Assembly (NCBI RefSeq): GCF_964204865.1
Contig: NC_135257.1
Location: 7,586,151 to 7,650,150, forward strand
Direction of reading: 5' to 3'
DNA: 64,000 nt
DNA from: Styela clava
Taxonomy: Eukaryota > Chordata > Ascidiacea > Stolidobranchia > Styelidae
This document shows positions 10,106 through 52,730 of this stretch, one piece after another. How positions within the stretch are numbered: the stretch's first letter is position 1; the number at the start of each line of letters is the position of its first letter. The translations under genes were made by a program, and so were the position numbers. The notes below the pieces were generated by a model that did no database searches, was not told the origin of the DNA, and saw only the letters and a list, made by a program, of their open reading frames with translations.

Positions 10106-12859
10106 ATTCATAGCATCTTTACATTCTTGGTGCAGCTACGCCTATATGGTATTTACTTTTAACACGACCTCCATACGTCGGGCATCAAATGCCCTATTTT
10201 ATAATGATTTTGAGAATCTATTATTCTTTAATTCAGTAGGGCGTTTGACTAATGTCACTCAAAGAGACGTCAGTCACGATTTTCTCATATTGCACCTATT
10301 GTTGTTTATTAGGTTCGGCGTAAAATAGTTCCCTATGTGACGTTGGCTTCAAATAACAATCTGACGAATTTTTATATCATTTTTACCACAATCAAAAGCG
10401 CTGTTTGGTACAGATATTAATTTCCTTTCCAAGGTGAAATTGTGAATGATTTCCTCCCGTGTCGCGGGGATAATATAGAAGTTGTATACCAGAAATTGAA
10501 TTTGCGGTCCAAAACCTCGGTTTATGGAATGAAGTCACTATTTATGGACAGGACATTCAATATGCAATGAGCTACATTCAGTTAAAAATGGGAACATCAA
10601 TTTTTCAATAACTAGTTTACGCAATTAGCATAGAAGATAATCATCGTTGTAAATATATCGTTATGGATTGGTTAAAAAATGATGGTAAAAATCCTTTTCA
10701 TGAGTGCTAGACTAACAATAATTTACAACTTGTTCCTGTTGTTGGGAAATTACCCCAACTGCTGAATAATTCATTATTTATACTTGTTACAAAGGCACAA
10801 CATATATGGATACAGCTGTCTCTGACTTGTGGCTGAATTTATGCTTCAAATTTGAAATATTTCTTTGCGTCGACCGTTCACGTGGAAATTTCAATCTGTA
10901 ATTTTTTAGTATCCATCGTCATAACTACAGTTGCATCTGGTAAAACCGTATACCACTTACTTTACTAAACACCCCACTATAAATAAAAATCAGTCTTTTC
11001 AACTTAAACCCCTAAGGCAGTTAAAAATTATATCCGTTGCCCAAGGCCTGAGGTTACTATCAGAATAACACTATATCGTATGTAACACACGATTATTACC
11101 GAAACACGGGTCTACGTCATGCACACACGTGATGTGTCCGGAACAAAATGCTTGTCTTATGTCCAGAGTTCGTTATAGAAAACTCACGAATTTGAAACTC
11201 TTACGTTGTTATGCCATAATGACCACGAAAGTTAGACGTGATGCCTAATTAAATTGAATGCTTCACCAACTTATTTGCACGGTCATTTAGTAGTGCAGTG
11301 TTAAACTTTAATAGATTCCATGCTGACCATCAATCAGATAGAAATGGTATTAGGTGCGCCAAAAATTGAATTGTCAATAGCTATATTTTCTCATTTCTTG
11401 CTATCGAAACTGAACTTTCGCTAAGACGTGGAAGTTCAATAATATTTCCCCTTGATCTGTTAAAATACTTTGATACGCTGACCGAAAGATGAAATTTTTA
11501 TATTTGAAAATTGCCAATTGCGTTAATTACGTAATCTATGTGAAATGCAATTCGTCACTTTCTAATTCGATTGTCGAACATTCTCGCAAAATGAGACGCT
11601 TGGACCTATTCGTATATTTTTAAACCCGACTTGAAATGACGTGCGACGTAAATCCATATTTGGAGTTTCTTTTAAAAAATAGCTTTCAAAGAGCACGACA
11701 TTTTCAAATGCTTATATGCAACAACGAATAACATTACCAAATATAATATATATATATATATATTAACGATATTCAGTAATTCGAATACATTTTTGTGACT
11801 TTGTATCATATTAATCACATGTTTTTAAAGAGATAGACACACATCAGTAAAAATAACCAAGTAATTCAAATTTGTCGTGCATTAAAAAAAATTAGATGAG
11901 GCTGCCAGTCTTTTCTGGTAAATTTTATTCTTGATGTAATCGCACTTTTAACTATTCTCACGGTGCGGTTCGTTGAAGTGAAACGCAACGCAAGACCTGT
12001 GTACTATATGTTATGTATAAATAAATACATATCATGGGTCAAATACAGCTTCACTGAAAAATTTACATTTCAATTTAAATTGTTTTTCGCGAGTTTTGCG
12101 CAGAACCTTCAATTTCGCCGCCAATTTGGCTATGGAAACTTTATCGAACCGTTGACTTAAAGATGTACTCAAAGCATGTAGGGCCTTTTTTATATTGTCA
12201 CAGATAGGTTTTTATTCTGTGTATTGAAAGAATCAGAAGAGTCAGACTCCGGATTTGTGGTTTATTATGAGGCAACTTCACAGTTGAAACACTTAAATCA
12301 CCATACACCAGAGAACGCAGGAAAACACGCCCGACGTCCAACCCAGCCGATCGAAGAAGGGAATGAAGCTCTTTTTCCCCCGCGACTCGATGGTGGTAGG
12401 AGTCTTTCAGTAACCGAAATCGGATGAGGTATACCCAAATTAAGGGTCCTCGAAAAGGATATAGGCAAATATAAATAGACAAACTAAACCAAAACACACG
12501 GTTAATAAAATCCGTGACAATAGAAAGAAATCTTTTCTAATTTTTAAATGGTGAATATTCTATATGTAGCAGTTATTTTAGTTTAAAAACGTGCTATTTA
12601 TAAGTAAATGGAAATCGGTTTTCATATTCTGTATTTTAAAAAATCTCGTTATTCTCTACATTCCCCCAAAATAAGCCCTAGTGTTATTTTTGAAAGAAAT
12701 TGAAGACACTGTCTTATTTCCATTGAATCACGGTGTGATGATGTATGTATTCATTCGGAATCGTGAAATTTTTGTTATACGCTAGTTCTAATAATTGTAT
12801 TTTGAATCAAGAGTCCGAAAAAGTACAATAGATAGTACTTTGTGTAAAATTGGTATTCT
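10106..12859. other. Intergenic DNA, no gene recognised
   Basis: About 2.75 kb of AT-rich sequence with only short reading frames. A GC-richer patch at about 12,290-12,440 stands out from its surroundings and may be a repeat fragment, but I could not classify it. A (TA)n run lies at 11,746-11,762. Confidence 0.5.
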
Positions 12860-12906
12860 TTTTGCGCCCCCCAAAATTCGTTTGGGCCCCTAGTTTGGGA
12901 AGCCCT
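12860..12906. mobile_element. Right end of a hAT-like element
   Basis: The phrase AGTTTGGGAAGCCCTG is the mirror of a CAGGGCTTCCCAAACT-type hAT terminus, preceded by a C-rich stretch (GCGCCCCCCAAAATTCG). The next octamer is CACTAAAC. I did not find a matching left end, so this may be a fragment. Confidence 0.4.
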
Positions 12907-12959
12907 GCACTAAACCATCAACAGCGATATAGATGTCGCTGCTTGAATATCTATAACCA

Positions 12960-13112
12960 CTGAACTGAAAATATATATAATATATATTTGTGGACCAAAC
13001 GAGGTCTTTCGCGACCTCTGCGCACAACTAGCATTAATAGTATGTATATAATATGTACCGATATTTGAGCATTTGTTTTTTGTGACGTCAAATAAACCAT
13101 TGACTGACTAAC
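12960..13112 (+). mobile_element. Probable 5'-truncated LINE 3' end (second copy)
   Basis: It ends in the same tail as the copy at 6520-6645: GTGACGTCAAATAAACCATT followed by GACTGACT. The body is AT-rich and non-coding. It lies in intergenic DNA, whereas the first copy is in an intron. Confidence 0.45.
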
Positions 13113-13292
13113 TCCATACATCCAACATGTATTGTATTCCTCCCTTTCCCCAATCTAAGAATTGCGGTACTGACCAAACCTTTATTATGAATAGACGGCG
13201 CAGCCAGCCCATTTTGTGGATGAGGCCAATAGTTTGCAACCTCATCTATCTCGGTTGGTTTGGAGGAAGGATCGACAGTAAGCCAAAAAACT

Positions 13293-13387
13293 GGACCTCC
13301 TGAAGTACGCGCACAGCCTGAACATAGTATGTGTACCAGGTTAGGGTTCAGGTTATGCGACACCTTGGTGCGCATACTTCAGGAGCA
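13293..13387. mobile_element. 95-bp MITE with inverted ends and a 10-bp flanking direct repeat
   Basis: CTCCTGAAGTACGCGCAC near the left end pairs with GTGCGCATACTTCAGGAG near the right end at 17 of 18 positions. CCAAAAAACT flanks both sides exactly (13,283-13,292 and 13,388-13,397), indicating a target duplication of about 8-10 bp. The interior contains GTGTACCAGGTTAG, also present in the element at 26,283-26,491, so the two may be related. Confidence 0.72.
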
Positions 13388-13397
13388 CCAAAAAACT

Positions 13398-15249
13398 TCG
13401 GTGAACAGTGAATCAATCACCCTAGCAAGAGCAAAATAGTGTCGAAAAAGACGTACGAGTTTCTCCCACTGTACGTGACCGTACGTTTTTGGGCGGCATG
13501 GCCCCTCATCTACTGCAGTTATGAATAAAACCTCGCGGATAGTAATATAGGTATGCCCAAAACATCATGAACTTCCGCAACTTTCAATTAGCCAGGCCGA
13601 CTCTTGCGTTTTTCATTATACTTTGGATCCAATATACCTCTGAACGACGAACGCGAGACTCGTGGTTAAAATCTTCAAAGGGGAAAGTAAACCAAGCCCG
13701 ATGATTATCTGGGCGTGACTATGTAAAAGTCAATACAAAAGAAATAATGGTCCACGTCATATATTTTATATTGTAATGTGGTATAATATAATCTACAATA
13801 TGCATTGTTATACTGATAAAACAGAAATACTCCATATATAGTATCGACGAATAATAGGGGAATGTGGAATATCCTTCTCAGCATCACGTCCAACAAGAAT
13901 TCAATAACTGCAACAAATACAAACAAAAATACCACATTTTGTCATATGGGCATGGTTCCAGGAGCAATTGAAATTAGTATTATATATTGATTTCCATCAT
14001 AGCACACAGTTTTCACAACTAAGTTAACAATTGAATTCATCAAATACATTTTAGATTTAAAATGCAATAAAGGTTCAATCATGATTTTGATTAGATATTA
14101 TGGTAGTCAAGTTCTTTCTCTTTCTTTGCTTTGAAGTTCATTCACGTCAAAATTATATCTATTAAAAAGTAGTACAAAATCACAGAGATTTGTGAAAAAT
14201 TTTGTAAAAACAAATTCACAAATCTAACCACAGCATACATTATACAACTGCAATTCAATTGTTGAGCTAACCAATGCCACTATTAAATATAATTTACGAC
14301 GAGTATGCACCATATTGTGATCAAATGAGGTTAATTTGGCACCCAATATAAAAAAAAAACATGTTTGGTACCATGAAGACGAATACAAAATGGAGGAACA
14401 GTGGAAATATTTTAATACAATTCAAGCAGATTACCAACCAACAATAGAAATCACAATGACTCGTTCTGCGTTATGTCTAAAAAATACTAAAAGTACTTCA
14501 AATTAGCAGACATTGAATTAAAATATGCATTCAATTTTAGCACTTGTATACTGTAATCATTATTTTGAAGAATATCTTAGTAGAGTACATGAATTCTTCA
14601 TTCTCTCTTGATAGTATTGACAAATAATCATTTATTTCCAGACTTAGATGTGTAATTAACACAGACATTGGGACAATTTTATATATTATTTAGGTTATCA
14701 GAACCATGCTGAAAAAATGTTGTAAGCTTTTCAGTATGGCCGATTTGTAGAGCCAAAACAAAAATTTAAATAAAAAATTTTCACATTGCACTGTACTATG
14801 AAATATACAGTATGATATAAACAAAATTTTAACACAAGATCCTACCTAGATACTTTCCAAGTTTATCACAATACATAACATGTGTACAATACATAAATGG
14901 GATATAAAATATCAAATGCAGCAAAGTAAGATACTAACTAGTAAAAAATTGCATTAGAATAAAAAACTAATATACTGAGTAATTTCATTATTTTTGATTT
15001 ATAAAAGTTGTCAGGCCAAAGTTTGCGATAAGGGTTAAATTATGTGCTGCTACTTTCATAAAATTTGTTTTTAAATTTGACAACCATGGAGGTACAGCTT
15101 ATTTCTGCCCAATGGTCGACATTGGCATTGTTTTCCAAAGCGTACATATGCCACTATCATAATGTAAATTTAAAAGCAAATTAGAGATATGATGAGTTGA
15201 TATAAAAATAAACTGATAACATTTGCAAACAAGTCTATAACCAATAATA
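13398..15249. other. Intergenic DNA including the 3' flank of HSBP1
   Basis: AT-rich sequence downstream of HSBP1. It must contain the HSBP1 3' UTR, but I could not fix a single poly(A) signal; a minus-strand AATAAA lies near 14,633-14,638. No coding region was recognised. Confidence 0.45.
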
Positions 15250-15471
15250 TTATTCAATCTGCCCAGACTCCGATAGATCATCAACACCAGCTTGTGCCAT
15301 GAGCTCTGCTATACTTTTTTCCAAATCATCTAATTTTTCTCCCATTTCATCAATCCTTGTCAAGACTCCATCAGACATTCCTTGGAATTTTACTTGCACA
15401 TCTTGTAAAACATGTTGGACGTATGTTGTGAGATCTTGCACAGATTTAGGATCAGATCCGGTATCGGCCAT
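15250..15471 (-). CDS. HSBP1: Heat shock factor-binding protein 1
   Basis: A 73-residue single-exon reading frame matches HSBP1 over its full length: DPKSVQDLTTYVQHVLQDV, then FQGMSDGVLTRIDEMGEKLD and LEKSIAELMAQAG. HSBP1 is a small all-helical coiled-coil protein that forms trimers and hexamers. It is known to bind the trimerisation domain of heat shock factor 1 and dampen the heat-shock response, and it is also linked to WASH complex assembly. Hydrophobic heptads run through nearly the whole chain. The ATG is in good context (AACAAAATGG) and the length is close to the human protein's 76 residues. No intron interrupts the coding region here, although vertebrate HSBP1 is split. A pyrimidine-rich acceptor-like site lies about 48 bp upstream, so a 5' UTR intron or spliced leader is possible. 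Confidence 0.95.
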   Translation of the reverse strand: MADTGSDPKSVQDLTTYVQHVLQDVQVKFQGMSDGVLTRIDEMGEKLDDLEKSIAELMAQAGVDDLSESGQIE

Positions 15472-18239
15472 TTTGTTAAATACTTTTGGAAATACTTATT
15501 TACAATTATTATTAAAATCTAAGGTTAAAATAAATAAACCTATGTTACAACTTTTCACTAAGATACCGTAATTTTTTTGTGATACTAGGATGTATAACCT
15601 TTGCTCCGAACAAGGCACTATAAGCAAAATCAGCTACTGGTACATTAGGAGGGGCTGCATTTAACAGGTTTTGAATATAGCATATACAACTTATTGAGAT
15701 GGTGGCATTACTTAAACTGATAGGCTTTATGTCAGGCATGATGACCATTAACACACTATGCCATAAATTGATAAAAATATAGTGATGTTCTGGCTAGAAG
15801 ACAAATTCTTAGCATTTCAACTGTACCAGGATCACTTGAAAATGATTGATAAAATTTGTAATTTGTACATTGAATATGGAATGCTAATAATACAAAAGTT
15901 TTCCTGGTAAAGAGATACTTCCTAGACTTTTGGCATGAACAAAATCATTTGAAAAACGGTGATGAAGGTTTAGAAATCTGTACAGCAGACCTATTTGAAT
16001 AAAAAAAAAAATAATTCAACACGAAACAACACTATTCAACACTTCAAATAAATAAATATATCAATTCATGCATGACTTTCAGTCGATTCAAAATGAACAA
16101 TTCCCAACGCATGGAGAATTTTTAATACAAAAATTAAAACTGTTACTGGCCTCATGAGCTGACTCCTGAACAAAAGTTACAAGCATAAATTCAGACCCAA
16201 AATTTGAAGTTCAGAATAAGTAGTTCTATACATTATCAAGAATGTATTAACCAATTGGAAAGGCTTTATTAAACTTGGCAAAAACGAATATGACTTTGAT
16301 ATTTGACCTTAAAGATTTGATATGTTTTTTTCCTAAAAAGAATGTTTGTATATCCAGCAAAAGCTTTTGAAATTTATGAATGAATACACTTTTATTTGTG
16401 TAGTATAAACATATGAAAATGGGGAACAAAAGAATCTGTCGAACTCATTTAATCCAAGGAAAAAAGAATAGAGTTTACACTTTTACATCAGTAGCATATT
16501 TACACAATTTGCTTGTTTTGGAATAGAACAATTTATCCTGCTATGCTATGATTGTTGAATCTTCAATTATGGTATTGAATTCAAAAAGTCATTCCATTAT
16601 TCAAAGTAATGTCAAATATTGTCTACATCAAAATATTTACATACTTGTCATTTAGCTGTCCTTTGAATGAATAATAATTTCATAAGACAAATAAGTATTT
16701 ACAGCAAAATACAGTTAAATGCAGACTTATCAAGCAAACTATTATCAACAATTAGGAACGAGGTTAAATATAAAATCATTCTTTTTCATATGTAGTGTTT
16801 TTTTTTTAATGAGTTCTACTATGACATGAATTAATAATAGACCTCATTTAATAAAAAAATATCCACCAAGAATTAAGAGCATACCTTTATCCTTTCTGAT
16901 TACAGGATTAGGCTTGCCTAGTAACTACATAAAAATTAATATGAATATCTAAATGAAATTTATTTCTTTGTATGATATATTACTGTTATTAGGTCGTTAC
17001 TATTTCTGTATTTGTTCACAATATTCACAGGCTCAATAAATATTAGTCCACTCCTGAATAAGATATTACAAACGACTGTTTTCCAGACAGTTTGTTATCA
17101 ACCACAGGCCTACTTATGGCATTTCAGTGTCAAAAAGTGATATAAGACAACTGTCACTAGAATCCCTTTTATGAAATTACCATGCAGATAATTACATCAA
17201 CCGGTTCTTCTGGCCTTATGAAGAATGTCTCAATCCTATTCATTAAAACAGTTAGAGGGCTAAAAACTTATTCGTTTATTTCCAAAATTAAAAGAATTTG
17301 TAATAAAAAAATTATTCTGTAGTTGAAAATTTGTTTCATTTATTCAAAGAATAGACCAAGAAGTAGCATAAATTCATTAGACTTGTAAAAAACGATAGCT
17401 TTACATAAAAAAATTCATGATAGATTCACTTAAACTCAACAGTTTTACCTCAACACTATACAAATCGGGTGACATTGTCCCGTTTCAGAGAAACACATTT
17501 TACAGATGATCAGACACCCCTTCTTTGGGAGACGTCTGGACATTGTTGTCCCTCAATATCGGTAATAATGCAGTATAATGAAGTTGCGCAAAATACTACA
17601 AAGAAGCACACTCTAGTAACGTCATCATTGAATTCCTTGGGAAAAAATAATCCGATTTACCAAAGAAAAAAAAATTCTACCGTAGCATTCGAGAGTTTTT
17701 AGCAAAAAACGGCAATTTTGGTCATGTGACGGCCTCGATTAATTTAGATTTTTATTGAAACAAGCATGGCACGATATGAAGCATCTGACGTGGTCCCAGA
17801 CGCCCCTCGTTTGTGAGACACATAGAGTGTTTGTTTTATTGAGCCAAATGGAGGGAAATTCTTGGAATTTGGATAGTGTGCTGTACTGCAGTACCGTACA
17901 GCAGTACTGCAGTAACTGTAAAACTAGAGGCAATTCAATCTTAAAATATCGAAGGCTCACTTCACTAATTTCTGATACATGTAACTTAAAGAAAATTTGT
18001 CCATAACGCTATAATGCAGTAATGAATATCTAGAAATTCAACCTTTTCTATTGGCTTTCAAGCTATCGATGATAAAATGCACACGTAATTCATATTATAC
18101 AGTTATAGGACTGCAGAAACCTGTGACGGTTTGGTGCTTGACAGTGCTGTTGTTCAGTTAATTCTATCCGATTCAGCATAATACAGATTCCAGAGTTTGA
18201 TACTATTCATGTTCCTTCGATATACAACTCGTTATTTTT
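15472..18239. other. DNA upstream of HSBP1, no gene recognised
   Basis: AT-rich sequence with no coding region that I can support. On the minus strand a TTTTAACCTTAG sequence ends at 15,519, an acceptor-like site for a 5' UTR exon of HSBP1. A small palindromic cluster lies at 17,880-17,925. Confidence 0.45.
17880..17925. repeat. Palindromic TACTGCAGTA cluster
   Basis: CTGTACTGCAGTACCGTACA and CAGTACTGCAGTAACTG lie side by side. Each contains the perfect palindrome TACTGCAGTA, and the pair can fold on itself. Function unknown. Confidence 0.6.
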
Positions 18240-18760
18240 CACGGCGCATCCACTGCCTCTTATTTCATTGTTTCCCTTCAAATCTGCCATACTTTCCATA
18301 ATTGGCACTCGGAATAATTCAAACACCCAGCGCCCCACGGCCCGCTCGCCAATGAACGAAAAGAACACAATGGTCGAGGACAAATTACGTTTTGGCGTAC
18401 ACTCCACTCTAAACAATTCGCTTGTTGGCTTTGTTTGTTTTGGCCAATGATTCGCGAATGACGCGCGGTTATTTTGAATACCACAACAGAAAACTTACAA
18501 CTACCGGTATGTGTTCTTCATAGAGCCATTTATGAAACAGGCTGTAGAACCGGTCTATATTAAAATAGATCATCTTATTTTTTTGACTTGGTGGTATCAT
18601 CCACAAGTCCTCGTCGAATTGCAGAAAATCTAAGCCTTCAAACCCAAGTCGAAATTTCCGAAACGTCAGATGTACGTCGCCATGTGAACGGATTTTTGAA
18701 CGCTCAGTTAGCGGCGCTCTATTTATTCAAACTAACCGCAGAACGTTCGCCGTCGAGTGA
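18240..18760. promoter_or_regulatory. CpG-rich patch, candidate promoter or unrecognised first exon
   Basis: Density of CG dinucleotides rises sharply compared with the flanks (CGCGAATGACGCGCGG near 18,451; GTACGTCGCC near 18,671). CCAAT or ATTGG motifs occur near 18,348 and 18,441. Reading frames on both strands here (minus 18,207-18,416; plus 18,588-18,872 from a TTG) are longer than background but match nothing that I recognise. It could drive HSBP1 or an unidentified small gene. Confidence 0.35.
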
Positions 18761-20255
18761 TGTATTTATTCCTCAATACTTCGAAATAGATATCGATATA
18801 CTCGCAACGCAATTACACAAAGAACCTTCTTTTGGTGGATTTACCAGTATAATCTTCATATATCCCCCTTGACACGGATAGTCGCAATAAATTACAATCG
18901 ATTGGGGAGAAGCAAGTCCAATAAATAATCTTTCACTGTGAACAGCGCACTCGTAACAAGCCCTGGGAACCTTAGCATGCACTAATAATGACGCAAACTT
19001 ACTAGCAATATTTTTTTTAATTATGATAAATACACAAATTAGTTTGGAATGACTTCATTAATATTTTTCCAAATGCGGACATGTTATTCAAATATGACTA
19101 TAAGACGACCAAATAAAATAATAATAACACATGCAACGTAATATGAATGTGGTCAAATACATACACACAAGAGCAATAACATGTCAGGGAAACACATGTC
19201 CCGAAACACAAAAAGAATCAGGATACAATGTAATATTACAGTTATTTAAACAAGAAACCGGAACACCACTGCACATCGTTGTTAACAATAGCCAAATCAT
19301 GTTATTATCTTAATTTAAGATTGCGGTTTTCGTGTGTAAGCTAAATACTAGAGTAATTCTGCCATTTTTTTCATAGATTCACACTGACGAATTAGGAAAC
19401 ACCTAATTGCATTGAATTTATGTATCTTCAGATGATTATAGCATATTGCGGCTTCGCACGCCAAACATATCTTTCTCTAGTCAGACCAACGGTATTATAA
19501 ATGAATGGCTTACTGATACTAGAGTAGGTAAATAATCATTACTGTAGTAAAACATGGGCAATAAATCTCAAGCTGGTAAACGGCCGTTAGCCAAAAGCAA
19601 ACAATAATGTCTGAATTAAGAAACATAACAAAGTTTGAGCAAAAAAGTCTTAGAGGTTTTTTAATAGTGAATACAAATCACGCTTGGAAACAAATATGCT
19701 CAATGGAATTCCAGTTTGTCAATAAACAAAATATAAAATTAACTACAGTATATATTTTGATTTCATATTGAAATTTTTAAAGATGTATATGTACATTCAG
19801 TTGGAGCGTTTTACATTGCTAGTGAGAACAAAATCAAAAAGTTTAATCAATATAAAACAACAATAATAATAATAAATTCTTTAAAAATTATTGAGTACCA
19901 AGCCATTTCACAACACTCAAAAAAGTTAATTTTATTAGAGTCCTATGCACTCACTCAAATCACACAGGAAATAAAGGCCACATAGTGTGGAACAAACCTG
20001 TTTAAGATAAAATTTGTATTGGCTGCCTCAGTGCAAATAAAAAAAATTATGGTCTGTTATTATAACAGTTTTGAAACAAAATTTTTATCAACTAAAAGAG
20101 ATCAACATGGGAGAAGCTGCGATCCCACACATTTCAATAGTCAATTGGCAGCTGTTGACTGATTTTTCTTGTTTGTGTTTATCAATTTCCATAGATGTAC
20201 AGGAAAGTCAATGAGGATTTATAGAAGTTTGCATTTTTTTTCCTGATGGCTTTAT
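18761..20255. other. Intergenic DNA and 3' flank of the NEDD4-type gene
   Basis: AT-rich, with no coding region recognised. The NEDD4-type 3' UTR begins at 20,255. Minus-strand AATAAA signals are present at 20,250-20,255, overlapping the stop codon, and near 19,932-19,937. Confidence 0.5.
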
Positions 20256-51910
<31,655 letters not shown>

Positions 51911-52730
51911 ACGAAGAAAATGAAGATGACTTATGCAAGCTCAATCAGTACAGTGTCCTAACTATTAATCCTACAAAATCTTGAGTTTATGTACCAGCAG
52001 ACAGTAATATTTATATAACTATAAGTTAGCTGTATCTACACAAAAAATTACAGGATTTTACACTTAACTATGTCATGCATCATAACAAAACAAAAAAGCA
52101 GCATAGGCCCAAGAGACATTTTAAGTTCTGAATAATTTATTGAAATCCTGAATCTGGCATACATGCCAGACAGAAAACTTTTTTATACAGCACTTTTATA
52201 GATAATATCAATCATTATTGCAATGTAAATATCCCAATTTGATTTTTTTATAACAAATAAAGGCAAATGGTGTATAAATCACTGAGCGGAATATGTCCCT
52301 CGCTCTTTGGTCAAAATATTTTTCATCAATGCAAATTAGGTCAACTTGAAAGACATTCAAAACAGAATACAACTTATGTATTAATGACAAGCAGCCTGGA
52401 GCAAACGGATGATTGAAAAGGAACAAAATGTGAGACAAAACAAAAAAGCGGTGTTTGTAATTGGCAGTGACTAAACTTCAACAAAACGAGGAACTACGGT
52501 ACGTTGTGTAAACATATGGCAAACATAAATCCCACTAAATTATTTGATTTGAAATATACAATTCTAAATTATGTATAGCTAACATATTTACAAAGCTTTT
52601 TTAAACATGTCATGAATCGAAGTTTGAATACTCATAATTTAGAAACAATATTGTAGTAACTTCCTCCGTGATTTAAAATTGAATAGTATATTCAATATTC
52701 TTTCACAGCAGCTATAACAGAATATGTCGA
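51911..52730 (-). promoter_or_regulatory. Spacer between the Kelch gene and the NEDD4-type gene
   Basis: This 820-bp stretch must hold the 3' UTR of the Kelch gene and the 5' UTR and promoter of the NEDD4-type gene, both on the minus strand. A minus-strand AATAAA lies near 52,136-52,141. No distinct core promoter was recognised. The close head-to-tail order would allow read-through transcription. Confidence 0.45.

Noticed and set aside
12224..12497. Overlapping 67- and 99-codon frames in a GC-richer patch
   Set aside because: No domain that I recognise; probably repeat-derived. The patch is noted but not called as a gene.
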